A stretch of DNA of 64,000 nt, taken from the NCBI RefSeq assembly GCF_025466085.1, contig NZ_JANLOD010000006.1, positions 124,001-188,000 of the forward strand, read 5' to 3'. Below are positions 44,273 to 52,961 of this stretch, piece after piece (position 1 is the stretch's first letter; each line of letters starts with the position of its first letter). The translations under genes were made by a program, and so were the position numbers. The notes beneath the pieces are model-generated. The model ran no database searches. It was not told the origin of the DNA and was given only the letters and a program-made list of their open reading frames with translations. The DNA comes from Pseudomonas sp. 14P_8.1_Bac3. Lineage in GTDB: Bacteria > Pseudomonadota > Gammaproteobacteria > Pseudomonadales > Pseudomonadaceae.

Positions 44273-45535
44273 ATGAAATTGCCGTCCCCTGCTCTGCTGC
44301 TCGTGTCCACCCTGCTCCTGCCCACTACCGCGCAAGCCAGCGATGCCGCGCTGACCGAAACACTCAAGGCCTTCACCCGCTGCGACGCCGGTTTCTTCGC
44401 CAGTTTGAACGGTCACCGCGATGCCTGGAGCGCCGTGGCGCCGCTCAAGCAGGAAAAGGATGCGGCGTGGATCACCGTCAAAAACCGCGGCAGCAGCCCG
44501 GAAAACTCAGTGCCTCTGCGCGGCGCACCGGTCGTTGCCGGCCTGAAGCTGTTGTCCTACGTCGACGAGAGCAGCGACCTCGGCCAGATGGGTCATTACT
44601 ATTACTGGGGCTTCATTGTTGAAGGCGGCATCGACGAAGTGGCCAAGCGTCTCGCACCGCTGATGGAGCAACCCGGGCAACTGCAAAATCTGGGCTCGTC
44701 CTATGTACGCAGCGAGCTCAAGGTCCGTGACCAATGGCGAGTCATCCCGCCACAACCAGGCTCGCCGCCGGGTAACAAACGTGTAGAGCGCGTCTTGATC
44801 GTCGAGGCGGAAGGCAAACAGGGCACGCAGTCGCGGGTCAATTGTTCCCTGCAGGGTGCCGTTGACGGTGCGATGCTTGGCCAACTGCGCCCGGACATCG
44901 CGCCGACCGATTATCCTCAACCACCACCGGATACGAGCATCGCCGGTGTCGCCGTCCCGGACGACGTGCTCAAGCGCCTCGACTCACCGTTGCTCACGCC
45001 GAAATTCAAAACGTTGACCTACACCTACGCCACCCGGACCGGCAATGCGATCAAGGATCGCCCCGTGACGGTTGAGTACACCGCAGACGGCGGTTTGCTG
45101 AAGAAGAATGAGATCTACAGCGAAGCCTTTCACGTCGAGCGCCTCACCCAGGCAGGCCTTATTCAGTTGAAATCGAAAATGAACGGCGTGGGTGATGGAC
45201 GCGTGTTGCTCACCCGCGAACTGGAGGTCAAGGCCCCGACGAGCTGGAGCCCCGGCCAGACGTTGAGCGCACGCCTGGTCATGGAAGAAGTGCCTGCCCG
45301 GCCAACCGACAAACCGATGAAGCTGTCGACAACCTGCACCGTGGGTCAACGCTTCCCGGCCCGGCAAATATTCGCCTCGCTGACCGGCGATGCCATCGCA
45401 CTCGAGTGCGATCAGGGCACCAGCAAAAATTCCAGTGCCTTTATCGAGGATCTGGGGGTGGCCCTGACACTCGAGTCGACCTCGGAGAAATCCAAGAGCG
45501 TGTACACGTTCACCGCTGTGAATGTTGTGCGTTAA
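44273..45535 (+). CDS. Exported protein of unknown function, paralogue of the upstream lipoprotein
   Basis: A 420-residue periplasmic protein with a cleavable signal peptide (ending AQAS near residue 22), not a lipoprotein. The final 66 residues begin CTVGQRFPARQIFASLTG, with C355 and C379 in the same spacing as in the upstream gene, so the pair shares a disulfide-capable domain. Other motifs are TRCDAGFF near the N-terminus and LTYTYATRTGNAI mid-way. AAGGACAT precedes the ATG. It forms an operon with the lipoprotein and ends at a stem-loop. The function is unknown. Confidence 0.75.
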   Translation: MKLPSPALLLVSTLLLPTTAQASDAALTETLKAFTRCDAGFFASLNGHRDAWSAVAPLKQEKDAAWITVKNRGSSPENSVPLRGAPVVAGLKLLSYVDESSDLGQMGHYYYWGFIVEGGIDEVAKRLAPLMEQPGQLQNLGSSYVRSELKVRDQWRVIPPQPGSPPGNKRVERVLIVEAEGKQGTQSRVNCSLQGAVDGAMLGQLRPDIAPTDYPQPPPDTSIAGVAVPDDVLKRLDSPLLTPKFKTLTYTYATRTGNAIKDRPVTVEYTADGGLLKKNEIYSEAFHVERLTQAGLIQLKSKMNGVGDGRVLLTRELEVKAPTSWSPGQTLSARLVMEEVPARPTDKPMKLSTTCTVGQRFPARQIFASLTGDAIALECDQGTSKNSSAFIEDLGVALTLESTSEKSKSVYTFTAVNVVR

Positions 45536-45553
45536 GGCCTGCGCACAACCAAA

Positions 45554-45580
45554 GCCGGCCAGGAAGCGACACTGGCCGGC
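45554..45580 (+). terminator. Hairpin after the exported-protein pair
   Basis: Perfect nine-pair arms GCCGGCCAG and CTGGCCGGC around GAAGCGACA, 18 bases after the stop. No T-run. Confidence 0.55.
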
Positions 45581-45629
45581 ATTGGAACTGCCGGGAACCC
45601 GCACGCTCACCCGTGCAATACAACTTACC

Positions 45630-45658
45630 GCTATCGCCAGCAAGCTGGCTCCTACAGG
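45630..45658. repeat. Single REP element
   Basis: GCTATCGCCAGCAAGCTGGC followed by TCCTACAGG is a lone REP unit of the same core as the REPINs near 38.5 kb, in reverse orientation. No partner is visible nearby. Confidence 0.7.
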
Positions 45659-46088
45659 GTTCGGCGTGATCCCGGTGCTGTTGTCGCACCACTGCAGTTG
45701 TTTAACCAGGCAATAACTAAAGGTTCGCAAATACGGATTTAACCAACCTTCAAACGATAGGAGCATCCGGGGCCATGACCTCGCTCCTGCGCTTGATCCT
45801 TCGCCAGCTGCACCCTTCCTGCTCGAAGGTGCGAGCCTGTCCGCGTCAAAGTCCCCTGCTCCCCGTCATCCTGGCCTTTTGGGCGCTGTGGCATTGCCGG
45901 CATGCGCGCCCGCCCGATGGCGCCCTCCCGTTGATTTGAATTCGCTGGTCGAACGCGGCCAGCCTCAAGCGGTTCATCCTCGATGCCAACGACGTGTCTC
46001 GTCGCGATCCGGGTTTGAACTGCACCGACTGTCCACACAGATCAAGCGCCGCCGCGCGAGCCGCGGCGCCGCACACAGGAGCGAATCC

Positions 46089-47402
46089 ATGACCGCCTTG
46101 AATAAAGCCGTCATCCCCGCCGCCGAGCGAACGCCGTCCTACTACAGCGCAACGCTCAAGCATGAGACCGACTACCCGACCTTGCAGGGTGAAATGAGCG
46201 TTGACGTCGTCATCATCGGTGGCGGTTTCACCGGCGTTGCCAGTGCGGTTGAACTGGCCGAGCGCGGCCTCAAGGTTGCCCTGATCGAAACTCACAAAAT
46301 CGGCTGGGGAGCCAGTGGCCGTAATGGCGGCCAGGTCACCAGCAGCCTGTCCGGCGACGAGGCAATGCGCAAGCAGATGCACACATCGCTGGGCACGGAA
46401 GTGGACAACTTCATATGGCGCCTGCGCTGGCGCGGCCAGGAGATTATCGAAACCAGGGTCGCCCGGTACGGCATCGACTGCGATCTCAAGCACGGCCATC
46501 TGCACGCCGCCATGAAACCCGCCCACATGGACGAACTGCGCCGCTTCCATGATGAGGCCCAGCGCCGCGGACTGGGCGACGCCGTCACCTTGCTCGACCG
46601 CGCCGAAGTACGCACCCACCTGGCCAGCGACCAGTACCTGGGCGCGCTGAAGAACACCCGCAACCTGCACCTGCACCCGCTCAACCTGTGCATCGGCGAG
46701 GCCCGCGCGGCAGAAAGCCTGGGCGTGTTGATCTTCGAGCACTCCGAAGTGCTGGAGATCGTCCATGGGGAACGCCCGGCGGTCGTGACAGCACAGGGTC
46801 GAATCAATGCCAGGCAGGTGATGCTGGCCGGTGACGTCTACCACCGGCTGGAACCCAAACAGCTCAAAGGCAAGATTTTCCCGGCCATGGGCGGCATCGT
46901 GACCACCGCGCCGCTGGGAGACCTGGCCCGACAACTCAACCCGCAGGATCTGGCCGTGTATGACTGCCGGTTTGTCCTCGATTACTACCGCATGACCGCC
47001 GACGGCCGCTTGCTGTTCGGTGGCGGCGCCAACTATTCCGGACGTGACTCACGCGACATTGCCGGCGAACTTCGCCCCTGTATCGAACGCACCTTTCCAC
47101 AGCTCAAGGGCGTGGACATCGACTACCAGTGGAGCTGCGCCATGGGCATCGTGGTCAACCGCATCCCCCAGCTCGGCAAGCTGTCGGACAACGTCTGGTA
47201 CTGCCAGGGTTATTCGGGGCACGGCATTGCCACCAGTCATATCATGGGCGAGATCATGGCCGAAGCGATCACCGGCAGCCTTGGCCGCTTCGACACCTTC
47301 GCCAGCTGCAAGCACATCAAGGTGCCGCTGGGCGACATCTTCGGCAACCCGATGCTGGCGGCCGGCATGTGGTACTACCAGATGCTGGAGAAACTGCGCT
47401 GA
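46089..47402 (+). CDS. FAD-dependent amine oxidoreductase (DAO family, PuuB-like)
   Basis: A 437-residue flavoprotein with VDVVIIGGGFTGVASAVELAERG as the dinucleotide fold near residue 38, GWGASGRNGGQVTSSL for FAD, and CQGYSGHGIATSHIMGEI near the C-terminus. These features fit gamma-glutamylputrescine oxidase, glycine/sarcosine-type or D-amino-acid oxidases. The start ATG follows AGGAG, 70 codons inside the longest frame. A convergent DUF1989 gene lies 82 bases away, and MsrA beyond it. The substrate is uncertain. Confidence 0.82.
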   Translation: MTALNKAVIPAAERTPSYYSATLKHETDYPTLQGEMSVDVVIIGGGFTGVASAVELAERGLKVALIETHKIGWGASGRNGGQVTSSLSGDEAMRKQMHTSLGTEVDNFIWRLRWRGQEIIETRVARYGIDCDLKHGHLHAAMKPAHMDELRRFHDEAQRRGLGDAVTLLDRAEVRTHLASDQYLGALKNTRNLHLHPLNLCIGEARAAESLGVLIFEHSEVLEIVHGERPAVVTAQGRINARQVMLAGDVYHRLEPKQLKGKIFPAMGGIVTTAPLGDLARQLNPQDLAVYDCRFVLDYYRMTADGRLLFGGGANYSGRDSRDIAGELRPCIERTFPQLKGVDIDYQWSCAMGIVVNRIPQLGKLSDNVWYCQGYSGHGIATSHIMGEIMAEAITGSLGRFDTFASCKHIKVPLGDIFGNPMLAAGMWYYQMLEKLR

Positions 47403-47484
47403 GGCCCTGCGCGATCCCGCTTCGCGGTGCAACGTGTGAAACACCCGGGCACACAAGCCTCCCGGGTGCCCACCTCCCGAGGCG

Positions 47485-48336
47485 TCACTTTTCCCACGCG
47501 GCCTTGGGAATCAGCAAGCCGTGGTTACCGTTGTAGGCGGCGCGCTCGGGTTGTTTCCATCCTTGTAGCAGTGATTCGTCGAGCCGGTAGATTTCCACAC
47601 CCAGCGGGCGGCAGACCTTCAGTGGATCCTCCGCGTCAGGCCCCCACATCGGCAGTGACAGGTCGCCACCCGGGCAAGTGGACAGTGCGCAGAGCAAATC
47701 GATTTCCGCGAAGAACTCCAGGTAGTCGCCCTGTTTCGCCGGGCAGGCCTTCATGAAGTACATGTCGTCGTGATTGAGGCCGGTGCACTGGAAGATGTTC
47801 AGCACATCGTGCACATCGAATTCGGTCAGGCCATGGGGTAAAACGGCGCGGGTGAGGTTCGAGTGGCAATGGTGGTGAAAATCCTCGCCGGTGAGCATCT
47901 TGTTCACGTAAGGATCGCAACGGGTGCCCAGCAGATCGTGCAACCGGCCGCCGTTTTCGTCGATCCCGTAGTCGGCCAGGCTGTCGTCGGTGATGGTGAC
48001 CATCGGCCGCAGGAACGGCAGGTTCGACCACAATCGGTCATACGTGGTGACGTGCGCGCCCTGCAATTGGCGGGTACGGGACGCCCACATGCGTTCGCGC
48101 GGATCATTGGCGTTCCAGACGTTGAAGTCGCCGACCTGCGGGCCAATGGGCGTGGTCACACGAAACACCTGACCGGCCGACACCTTCCAGGCGCGACCGG
48201 TGCGAATCGGCACTTCGAATTGCTCGATCAGCGTGCGCCCTTCCCGGCTTTCGCGCACCCGGTCATAGAACGCTTTGTCGACCTGTAAGGCGGCACCTTT
48301 GCTGACCTGATAAGCCGCTGGATAATCCTTGTACAT
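47485..48336 (-). CDS. DUF1989 / urea-carboxylase-associated family protein
   Basis: A 283-residue soluble protein with the family landmarks VSAGQVFRVTTPIGPQVGDF, RTRQLQGAHVTTYDRLWSN, RCDPYVNKMLTGEDFHHHCHSN and DVLNIFQCTGLNHDD. The Cys/His/Asp pattern suggests a metal site. Relatives sit beside urea carboxylase or amino-acid catabolic genes and are thought to act on carbamoyl or guanidino compounds, though no reaction is firmly established. AGAGGGA precedes the ATG. Confidence 0.82.
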   Translation of the reverse strand: MYKDYPAAYQVSKGAALQVDKAFYDRVRESREGRTLIEQFEVPIRTGRAWKVSAGQVFRVTTPIGPQVGDFNVWNANDPRERMWASRTRQLQGAHVTTYDRLWSNLPFLRPMVTITDDSLADYGIDENGGRLHDLLGTRCDPYVNKMLTGEDFHHHCHSNLTRAVLPHGLTEFDVHDVLNIFQCTGLNHDDMYFMKACPAKQGDYLEFFAEIDLLCALSTCPGGDLSLPMWGPDAEDPLKVCRPLGVEIYRLDESLLQGWKQPERAAYNGNHGLLIPKAAWEK

Positions 48337-48546
48337 GATGAATCCCTCTTTTTAGTGTTTGGGGAGACTGCGCAAAACCAACGGTGTGCCTGGCAACAGG
48401 CCTCCGCCGATCATATCGCCATACCGTTCGAGGAATGAAGCGGCTGGGCGGCCACTCAGGTTGCGTTTGCGCCGCCCCACTTGGAATTGCGCAACACGCC
48501 CTCATTACATGGCTATACCCAACGTCCCCGCGGGGAAGGACACACC

Positions 48547-49053
48547 ATGACCAGTCAAACCGAAACTGCCCTGCTCGCTGGCGGCTGCTTCTGGGGCATG
48601 CAGGATCTGCTGCGGCGCTATCCCGGCGTGCTGCATACGCGAGTCGGCTACACCGGCGGCGATGTGCCGAACGCCACTTACCGCAATCATGGCAACCATG
48701 CCGAAGCGATCGAGATTGTCTTCGACCCTGCCGTGATCAGCTATCGGCAGATTCTTGAGTTCTTCTTCCAGATTCACGACCCCAGCACACCCAATCGCCA
48801 GGGCAACGACCTGGGCCCCAGCTATCGTTCGGCGATCTATTACCTCAGCGAACAGCAACGCGACATCGCCGAGGACACCGCGGCCGACGTCGACGCGTCA
48901 CGCCTGTGGCCAGGTCGAGTGGTCACTGAAATCGAACCGGCGGGACCGTTCTGGGAAGCAGAACCGGAGCACCAGGATTACCTGGAACGGATACCGAACG
49001 GCTACACCTGCCACTTCATACGCCCGAACTGGAAGCTGCCGAAACGCGCCTGA
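48547..49053 (+). CDS. msrA: Peptide-methionine (S)-S-oxide reductase
   Basis: A 168-residue repair enzyme that reduces methionine-S-sulfoxide. The catalytic C14 is in [11 protein letters not shown], followed by [22 protein letters not shown] and the typical [12 protein letters not shown]. It is cytoplasmic, with no signal peptide, and is the compact MsrA form. GGAAGGAC precedes the ATG. It stands alone. Confidence 0.93.
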   Translation: MTSQTETALLAGGCFWGMQDLLRRYPGVLHTRVGYTGGDVPNATYRNHGNHAEAIEIVFDPAVISYRQILEFFFQIHDPSTPNRQGNDLGPSYRSAIYYLSEQQRDIAEDTAADVDASRLWPGRVVTEIEPAGPFWEAEPEHQDYLERIPNGYTCHFIRPNWKLPKRA

Positions 49054-49116
49054 GTGCCGGACGGGTGGCATCCGGCCGCGCCGCTCTGTATTGCACCGGC
49101 CATGGGCCGGTGTCGC

Positions 49117-50538
49117 TCAGTCCTCAACCTGCGACAGCGGCCTGGCCACCTGCTCCAACGCTCGGCGCTCCGCCGCCACGCCCCACACCGCTTGTACCAC
49201 CGCCGCCACACCCATCAGCGCAGCACCGATCAGGTAACCGATCAACAGACTGCTGCGCTGCTGGGTCTGGATGAGCTCGCCAAACAGCATCGGCCCGATA
49301 ATGCCGCCCAGCCCGGTGCCGAAGGCGTAAAACACCGCGATGGCCAAGGCGCGGATTTCCAGCGGGAAGGTTTCCGACACGGTCAGGTAGGCCGAACTGG
49401 CGGCTGCCGAAGCGAAAAAGAAGATCACCATCCACGCCGCGGCTTGCTGGGTGACATCCAGCCAATCCTGCTCGAAGGCATAGCCACTGAGCGCCAGCAA
49501 TATTCCGGACATCGCGTAGGTGAAACTGATCATCACGCGGCGGCCGATCACGTCAAACAGGCGCCCCAGCAGCAGCGGTCCGCAAAAATTGCCCAGCGCC
49601 AACGGCAAGACATACCAACCGACATGCTCCGCAGGCACCTGGTAAAAATCGGTGAGCACCAGCGCATAAGTGAAGAAGATCGCGTTGTAGAAGAAGGCCT
49701 GCGCGGTCAGCAGGGTCATCCCCACCAGCGCCCTGCGTCTGAAGCGGACGAACAGGGTATGGAAGATCTCTGCCAGCGGCGTATGGTCCCGGGCGTGCAG
49801 GCGCAGGGGTTTGCTGGTCACCACCGGCAGCTCATGGCCCTGCTCGCGCAGGCGCGCTTCGATGCCTTCGACGATGCGGCGCGCCTCCTCCTGGCGACCA
49901 TGGATCAGCAGCCAGCGCGGACTCTCCGGCAGCCACAGGCGCATCACCAGGATCAACAGGCCCAGCGCCGCTCCGATGCCGAAGCACAGGCGCCAGCCGA
50001 GGTCACCGCCGACGACGTGCGGATCCAACAGGACAATCGCCCCGCCGGCGCCAAGCGCTGCGCCCAGCCAGAATGTGCCGTTGATGGTCAGGTCGACCCA
50101 GCCGCGAAAGCGCGCCGGGGTGAATTCCTGGATGGTCGAATTGATCGCCGTGTATTCGCCGCCGATGCCCATGCCCGTGAGGAAACGGAACAGCAGGAAG
50201 CTTTCCAGGTTGAACGAGAACGCCGTGGCCGCGGTGGCGCCGACGTACAGCCATAACGTGATGAAGAATAGCCTGCGCCGCCCCAGGCGATCGGTCAGCC
50301 AGCCGAACACCAGGGCACCGAGCACGGCACCGGCGATGTAGAGGCCGCCGGCCAAACCAATATCGAAGTTGCTCATGCGCAGGTCGGGACTGACCTTCAG
50401 CGCACCGGACACCGAGCCGGCCAGGGTCACTTCCAGGCCGTCGAGCAACCAGGTGATGCCCAGCGCAAACACGAGCAAGGTGTGGAAGCGGCTCCACGGC
50501 AAGCGGTCCAGGCGTGCTGGAAGATCGGTTTCGAACAC
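49117..50538 (-). CDS. MFS transporter, sugar-porter/NiaP-like
   Basis: A 12-helix carrier of about 473 residues with GWLTDRLGRRRLFFITL between helices 2 and 3, RFLTGMGIGGEYTAINSTI in helix 4, and LPESPRWLLIHGRQEEA after helix 6, placing it in the sugar-porter/metabolite:H+ symporter group (NiaP-like). The start is ambiguous: a GTG at 50538 lies 16 bases beyond the stop of the small cysteine protein, and a longer form from ATG 50589 would overlap it. The substrate is unknown. Confidence 0.78.
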   Translation of the reverse strand: MFETDLPARLDRLPWSRFHTLLVFALGITWLLDGLEVTLAGSVSGALKVSPDLRMSNFDIGLAGGLYIAGAVLGALVFGWLTDRLGRRRLFFITLWLYVGATAATAFSFNLESFLLFRFLTGMGIGGEYTAINSTIQEFTPARFRGWVDLTINGTFWLGAALGAGGAIVLLDPHVVGGDLGWRLCFGIGAALGLLILVMRLWLPESPRWLLIHGRQEEARRIVEGIEARLREQGHELPVVTSKPLRLHARDHTPLAEIFHTLFVRFRRRALVGMTLLTAQAFFYNAIFFTYALVLTDFYQVPAEHVGWYVLPLALGNFCGPLLLGRLFDVIGRRVMISFTYAMSGILLALSGYAFEQDWLDVTQQAAAWMVIFFFASAAASSAYLTVSETFPLEIRALAIAVFYAFGTGLGGIIGPMLFGELIQTQQRSSLLIGYLIGAALMGVAAVVQAVWGVAAERRALEQVARPLSQVED

Positions 50539-50554
50539 CGCGCCCGGCCCTGGG

Positions 50555-50800
50555 CTAATCACCGGATGAACGCACCAGCAGCGCTTCATGCGCCTCAATG
50601 GACGGAATGGCTTCTTCCATGCGGCGGCTGTCCAGCCAGCCTCTGGTCCGGCTGACATCGAAAATCTGGCCCTGGTCCATCAACGCCAGGATGAGCTGGT
50701 CTGAAACGCGGTAGCGTCCACAGTCCGGACAATCTCTTTCTTCCCACGGACCCTGGCACTGAATCCGCTCCGCGGTACCGACGCAAATCAGACAATTCAT
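50555..50800 (-). CDS. Zinc-ribbon-like mini-protein
   Basis: An 81-residue soluble protein with the cysteine pairs C3-LI-C6 and C24-PD-C27, the form of a rubredoxin-knuckle zinc ribbon, then a short helical tail containing LDSRRMEEAIPSIEAHEALL. AAGGGTGAGC precedes the ATG. It is 16 bases upstream of the MFS start, so the two are in one operon. No named family was recognised. Confidence 0.65.
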   Translation of the reverse strand: MNCLICVGTAERIQCQGPWEERDCPDCGRYRVSDQLILALMDQGQIFDVSRTRGWLDSRRMEEAIPSIEAHEALLVRSSGD

Positions 50801-51063
50801 TGCGCTCACCCTTTTTATTGTTATCGACGATCCGTCGTGCGTGGCGTGGGACAACTGACGCATAACGCGCAGTCGTATGGCGAGTCCACTTGAGACACCT
50901 AGCCAGTCGACCCGGCAGACGCGACAAAAGTTCGGTATGCAGAGGATGCCTTGGCCGCCGGAAAACGATTTATGTGCTTTCTTCAGCCAATTTGTAAAAA
51001 AGAATTTCAAAGAATCGCTGTGGTCCAACGGCTCTGTCAGTCACCACACAAGAGCTTGCCATC

Positions 51064-51483
51064 ATGACATTCGCAACATTCTGCCAATCCCTTTCCAATC
51101 GGGCGGGTAGTCCAAAGACCTTTCTGACGGCTGTCGTTCTGATCATTGTATGGGCCTGCACCGGGCCACTGTTTCACTACAACGACACTTGGCAGCTGAT
51201 CATCAACACGTCGACGACCATCATTACCTTCCTGATGGTTTTCCTGATTCAGAACACTCAGAACCGCGACAACGACATCTTGCATCTGAAGATCGACGAA
51301 CTGATTCGAGCGACCCAGGAAGCGCAAAACGCCACGTTGTGCCTGGATAAAATGGGCACGCGAGAATTGAGAAAACTGCGTGAGCAATACAGCTCGTTAG
51401 GCGGTGAGGCCGGCCAGATCAATTTCGATGACATTAAACAGAACGATTCATCTTCAACCGCTGCGGCCGCTCCAGCTGAATGA
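51064..51483 (+). CDS. Low-affinity iron permease family protein (PF04120-like)
   Basis: A 139-residue membrane protein with two helices (about residues 19-35 and 45-62) and the family segment LIINTSTTIITFLMVFLIQNTQNRD, followed by HLKIDELIRATQEA. The bacterial members share this core with the yeast Fet4 low-affinity iron transporter, but a transport role is not shown. The C-terminus is Ser/Ala-rich. It is monocistronic, with a REP pair after it. Confidence 0.8.
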   Translation: MTFATFCQSLSNRAGSPKTFLTAVVLIIVWACTGPLFHYNDTWQLIINTSTTIITFLMVFLIQNTQNRDNDILHLKIDELIRATQEAQNATLCLDKMGTRELRKLREQYSSLGGEAGQINFDDIKQNDSSSTAAAAPAE

Positions 51484-51500
51484 ACGTTTCTTGTGCAGAA

Positions 51501-51590
51501 GCGAGCTTGCTTGCGACAGTCTGAAGAATAACCCGCGTTTTCCGGCTTGACGCGGCGCTCTTGAAACCATCGCGAGCAAGCTCGCGCCTA
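51501..51590. repeat. REPIN of a second sequence type
   Basis: GCGAGCTTGCTTGCGAC at the left and CGCGAGCAAGCTCGCG at the right are inverted repeats about 55 bases apart. The core GCGAGCAAGCTCGC differs from the GCTGGCGATGG type of the 38.5-kb copies, so a distinct REP family is present. Confidence 0.7.
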
Positions 51591-51594
51591 CCGA

Positions 51595-52575
51595 TCAGCC
51601 TTTGATGAACGCCAGCAGGTCTTCGTTGATGACCTCAGGGTGCGTGGTGCACATGCCGTGCGGATAGCCTTTGTAGACTTTCAGCGTGCCGTTCTTGACC
51701 AACTTGATGGACAACTCGGCAGAGTCGGCAATCGGCACAATCTGGTCGTCGTCGCCGTGCAGGATCAGCACCGGCACATCGATCTTTTTCAAGTCTTCGG
51801 TGAAGTCGGTTTCCGAGAACGCCTTGATGCAGTCGTAGTGAGCTTTTGCGCCGCCCATCATGCCCTGGCGCCACCAGTTGTCCTTCACGCCTTCAGAGAC
51901 TTTGGCGCCTTCACGGTTGTAGCCGTAGAACGGGATAGGCACTTCTTTGTAGAACTGCGCGCGATTGGCGGCGAGCGCTGAGCGGAAGCCATCGAATACG
52001 TCCAGCGGCAAACCGCCAGGGTTGCTGGCGGACTTGACCATGATCGGTGGCACCGCGCCGATCAACACCGCTTTCGCGACATTGCCAGCGCCGTGCCGAG
52101 CGACGTAGCGAGCCACTTCACCACCGCCGGTGGAATGGCCGATGTGCACCGCCCCCTTCAGCTTCAGGTGAGCGACCAAGGCTGCAACGTCCGCAGCGTA
52201 GGTGTCCATCTCGTTCCCGGTGGCCGTCTGCGTCGAGCGTCCATGACCACGACGATCATGGGCAATCACTCGATAACCCTTGGAAACGAAAAACAGCATT
52301 TGCGCGTCCCAGTCATCAGAACTGAGCGGCCAGCCGTGGTGGAAAACGATGGGCTGACCGGAGCCCCAGTCCTTGTAGAAGATTTCGGTGCCGTCGCTGG
52401 TGGTGAAGAAACTGGTCATCTTATTCTGTCCCTCTTTAGCCGTAGTAGAAGTGGCTGCCTGAGCAACATTGCTGCCCATGACTATCCCCGAAATCGAACC
52501 GGCAGCCAGCGCCGTGGCGCCGACCTTGAGTACCTGCCTGCGTGAACTCGATGGAGCGTTGTACTGATCGGACAC
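51595..52575 (-). CDS. Tat-exported alpha/beta hydrolase (non-heme haloperoxidase-like)
   Basis: A 326-residue hydrolase. The N-terminus carries a twin-arginine signal, [17 protein letters not shown], with likely cleavage near AQA-AT. The core has the nucleophile GHSTGGG, oxyanion [12 protein letters not shown] and a late [10 protein letters not shown] histidine. It belongs to the cofactor-free haloperoxidase/esterase group, most members of which are cytoplasmic. The GTG start follows AAGGAGG. Export as a folded enzyme suggests an envelope role, perhaps perhydrolase or esterase; the activity is not provable here. Confidence 0.83.
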   Translation of the reverse strand: MSDQYNAPSSSRRQVLKVGATALAAGSISGIVMGSNVAQAATSTTAKEGQNKMTSFFTTSDGTEIFYKDWGSGQPIVFHHGWPLSSDDWDAQMLFFVSKGYRVIAHDRRGHGRSTQTATGNEMDTYAADVAALVAHLKLKGAVHIGHSTGGGEVARYVARHGAGNVAKAVLIGAVPPIMVKSASNPGGLPLDVFDGFRSALAANRAQFYKEVPIPFYGYNREGAKVSEGVKDNWWRQGMMGGAKAHYDCIKAFSETDFTEDLKKIDVPVLILHGDDDQIVPIADSAELSIKLVKNGTLKVYKGYPHGMCTTHPEVINEDLLAFIKG

Positions 52576-52961
52576 AGAACCTCCTTCTCTCGTCATTGCA
52601 CGAGAGTCAGACTCAGGACGATGGCTCAACAAGTGAGCGTGGATTAATGCTTACAGCGGTGGTGAAAATCGTAGAGCAGCCCCGGTATTCCGCCAAACGC
52701 CTGTAAAACTGGAGCGCTGGAGACACTAAGCCAGCCATAAATTCCAGCTTAGCGCGCGTTGCGTGACGCAAATTGTATGTACGTGCGGTCAGGTTCGCCC
52801 TCCGCATCGACCCCAAACGCCAACGCCGCCTGCATCGCATGTTGTTCATGCCTTACACGAGCGCCATTAACAATCTACTGTGAAGGCCTGTGTCATGATT
52901 AATCCAGAATTGTCCATTGCGCTCCACGTGACCGCAGCCAGCAAACGACGAGGTTTGTTCC
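52576..52961. promoter_or_regulatory. Divergent control region with a dyad beside the hydrolase ribosome site
   Basis: CTCTCGT-CATTGC-ACGAGAG (52587-52606) is a perfect dyad touching the Shine-Dalgarno sequence of the haloperoxidase-like gene, so protein binding or RNA folding could control its translation. The rest of this roughly 380-base stretch shows no gene. Confidence 0.35.

Larger units (their letters stand above)
45536..46088. other. Gene-free stretch with a REP and hairpin
   Basis: About 550 bases. A GCCGGCCAG-N9-CTGGCCGGC stem-loop at 45554-45580 probably ends the exported-protein operon, and a single REP follows at about 45630-45658. A 53-codon open frame from 45775 has only a distant AGGAG and no recognisable product. 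The last 15 bases hold the AGGAG site of the flavoprotein gene. Confidence 0.45.

Noticed and set aside
45775..45936. A 53-codon frame (MTSLLRLIL...) between the exported pair and the flavoprotein
   Set aside because: The only AGGAG is about 13 bases away, composition is erratic, and nothing similar could be recalled.
52613..52849. A 78-codon minus-strand frame upstream of the haloperoxidase-like gene
   Set aside because: Arginine-rich, no ribosome site, no domain; likely chance.
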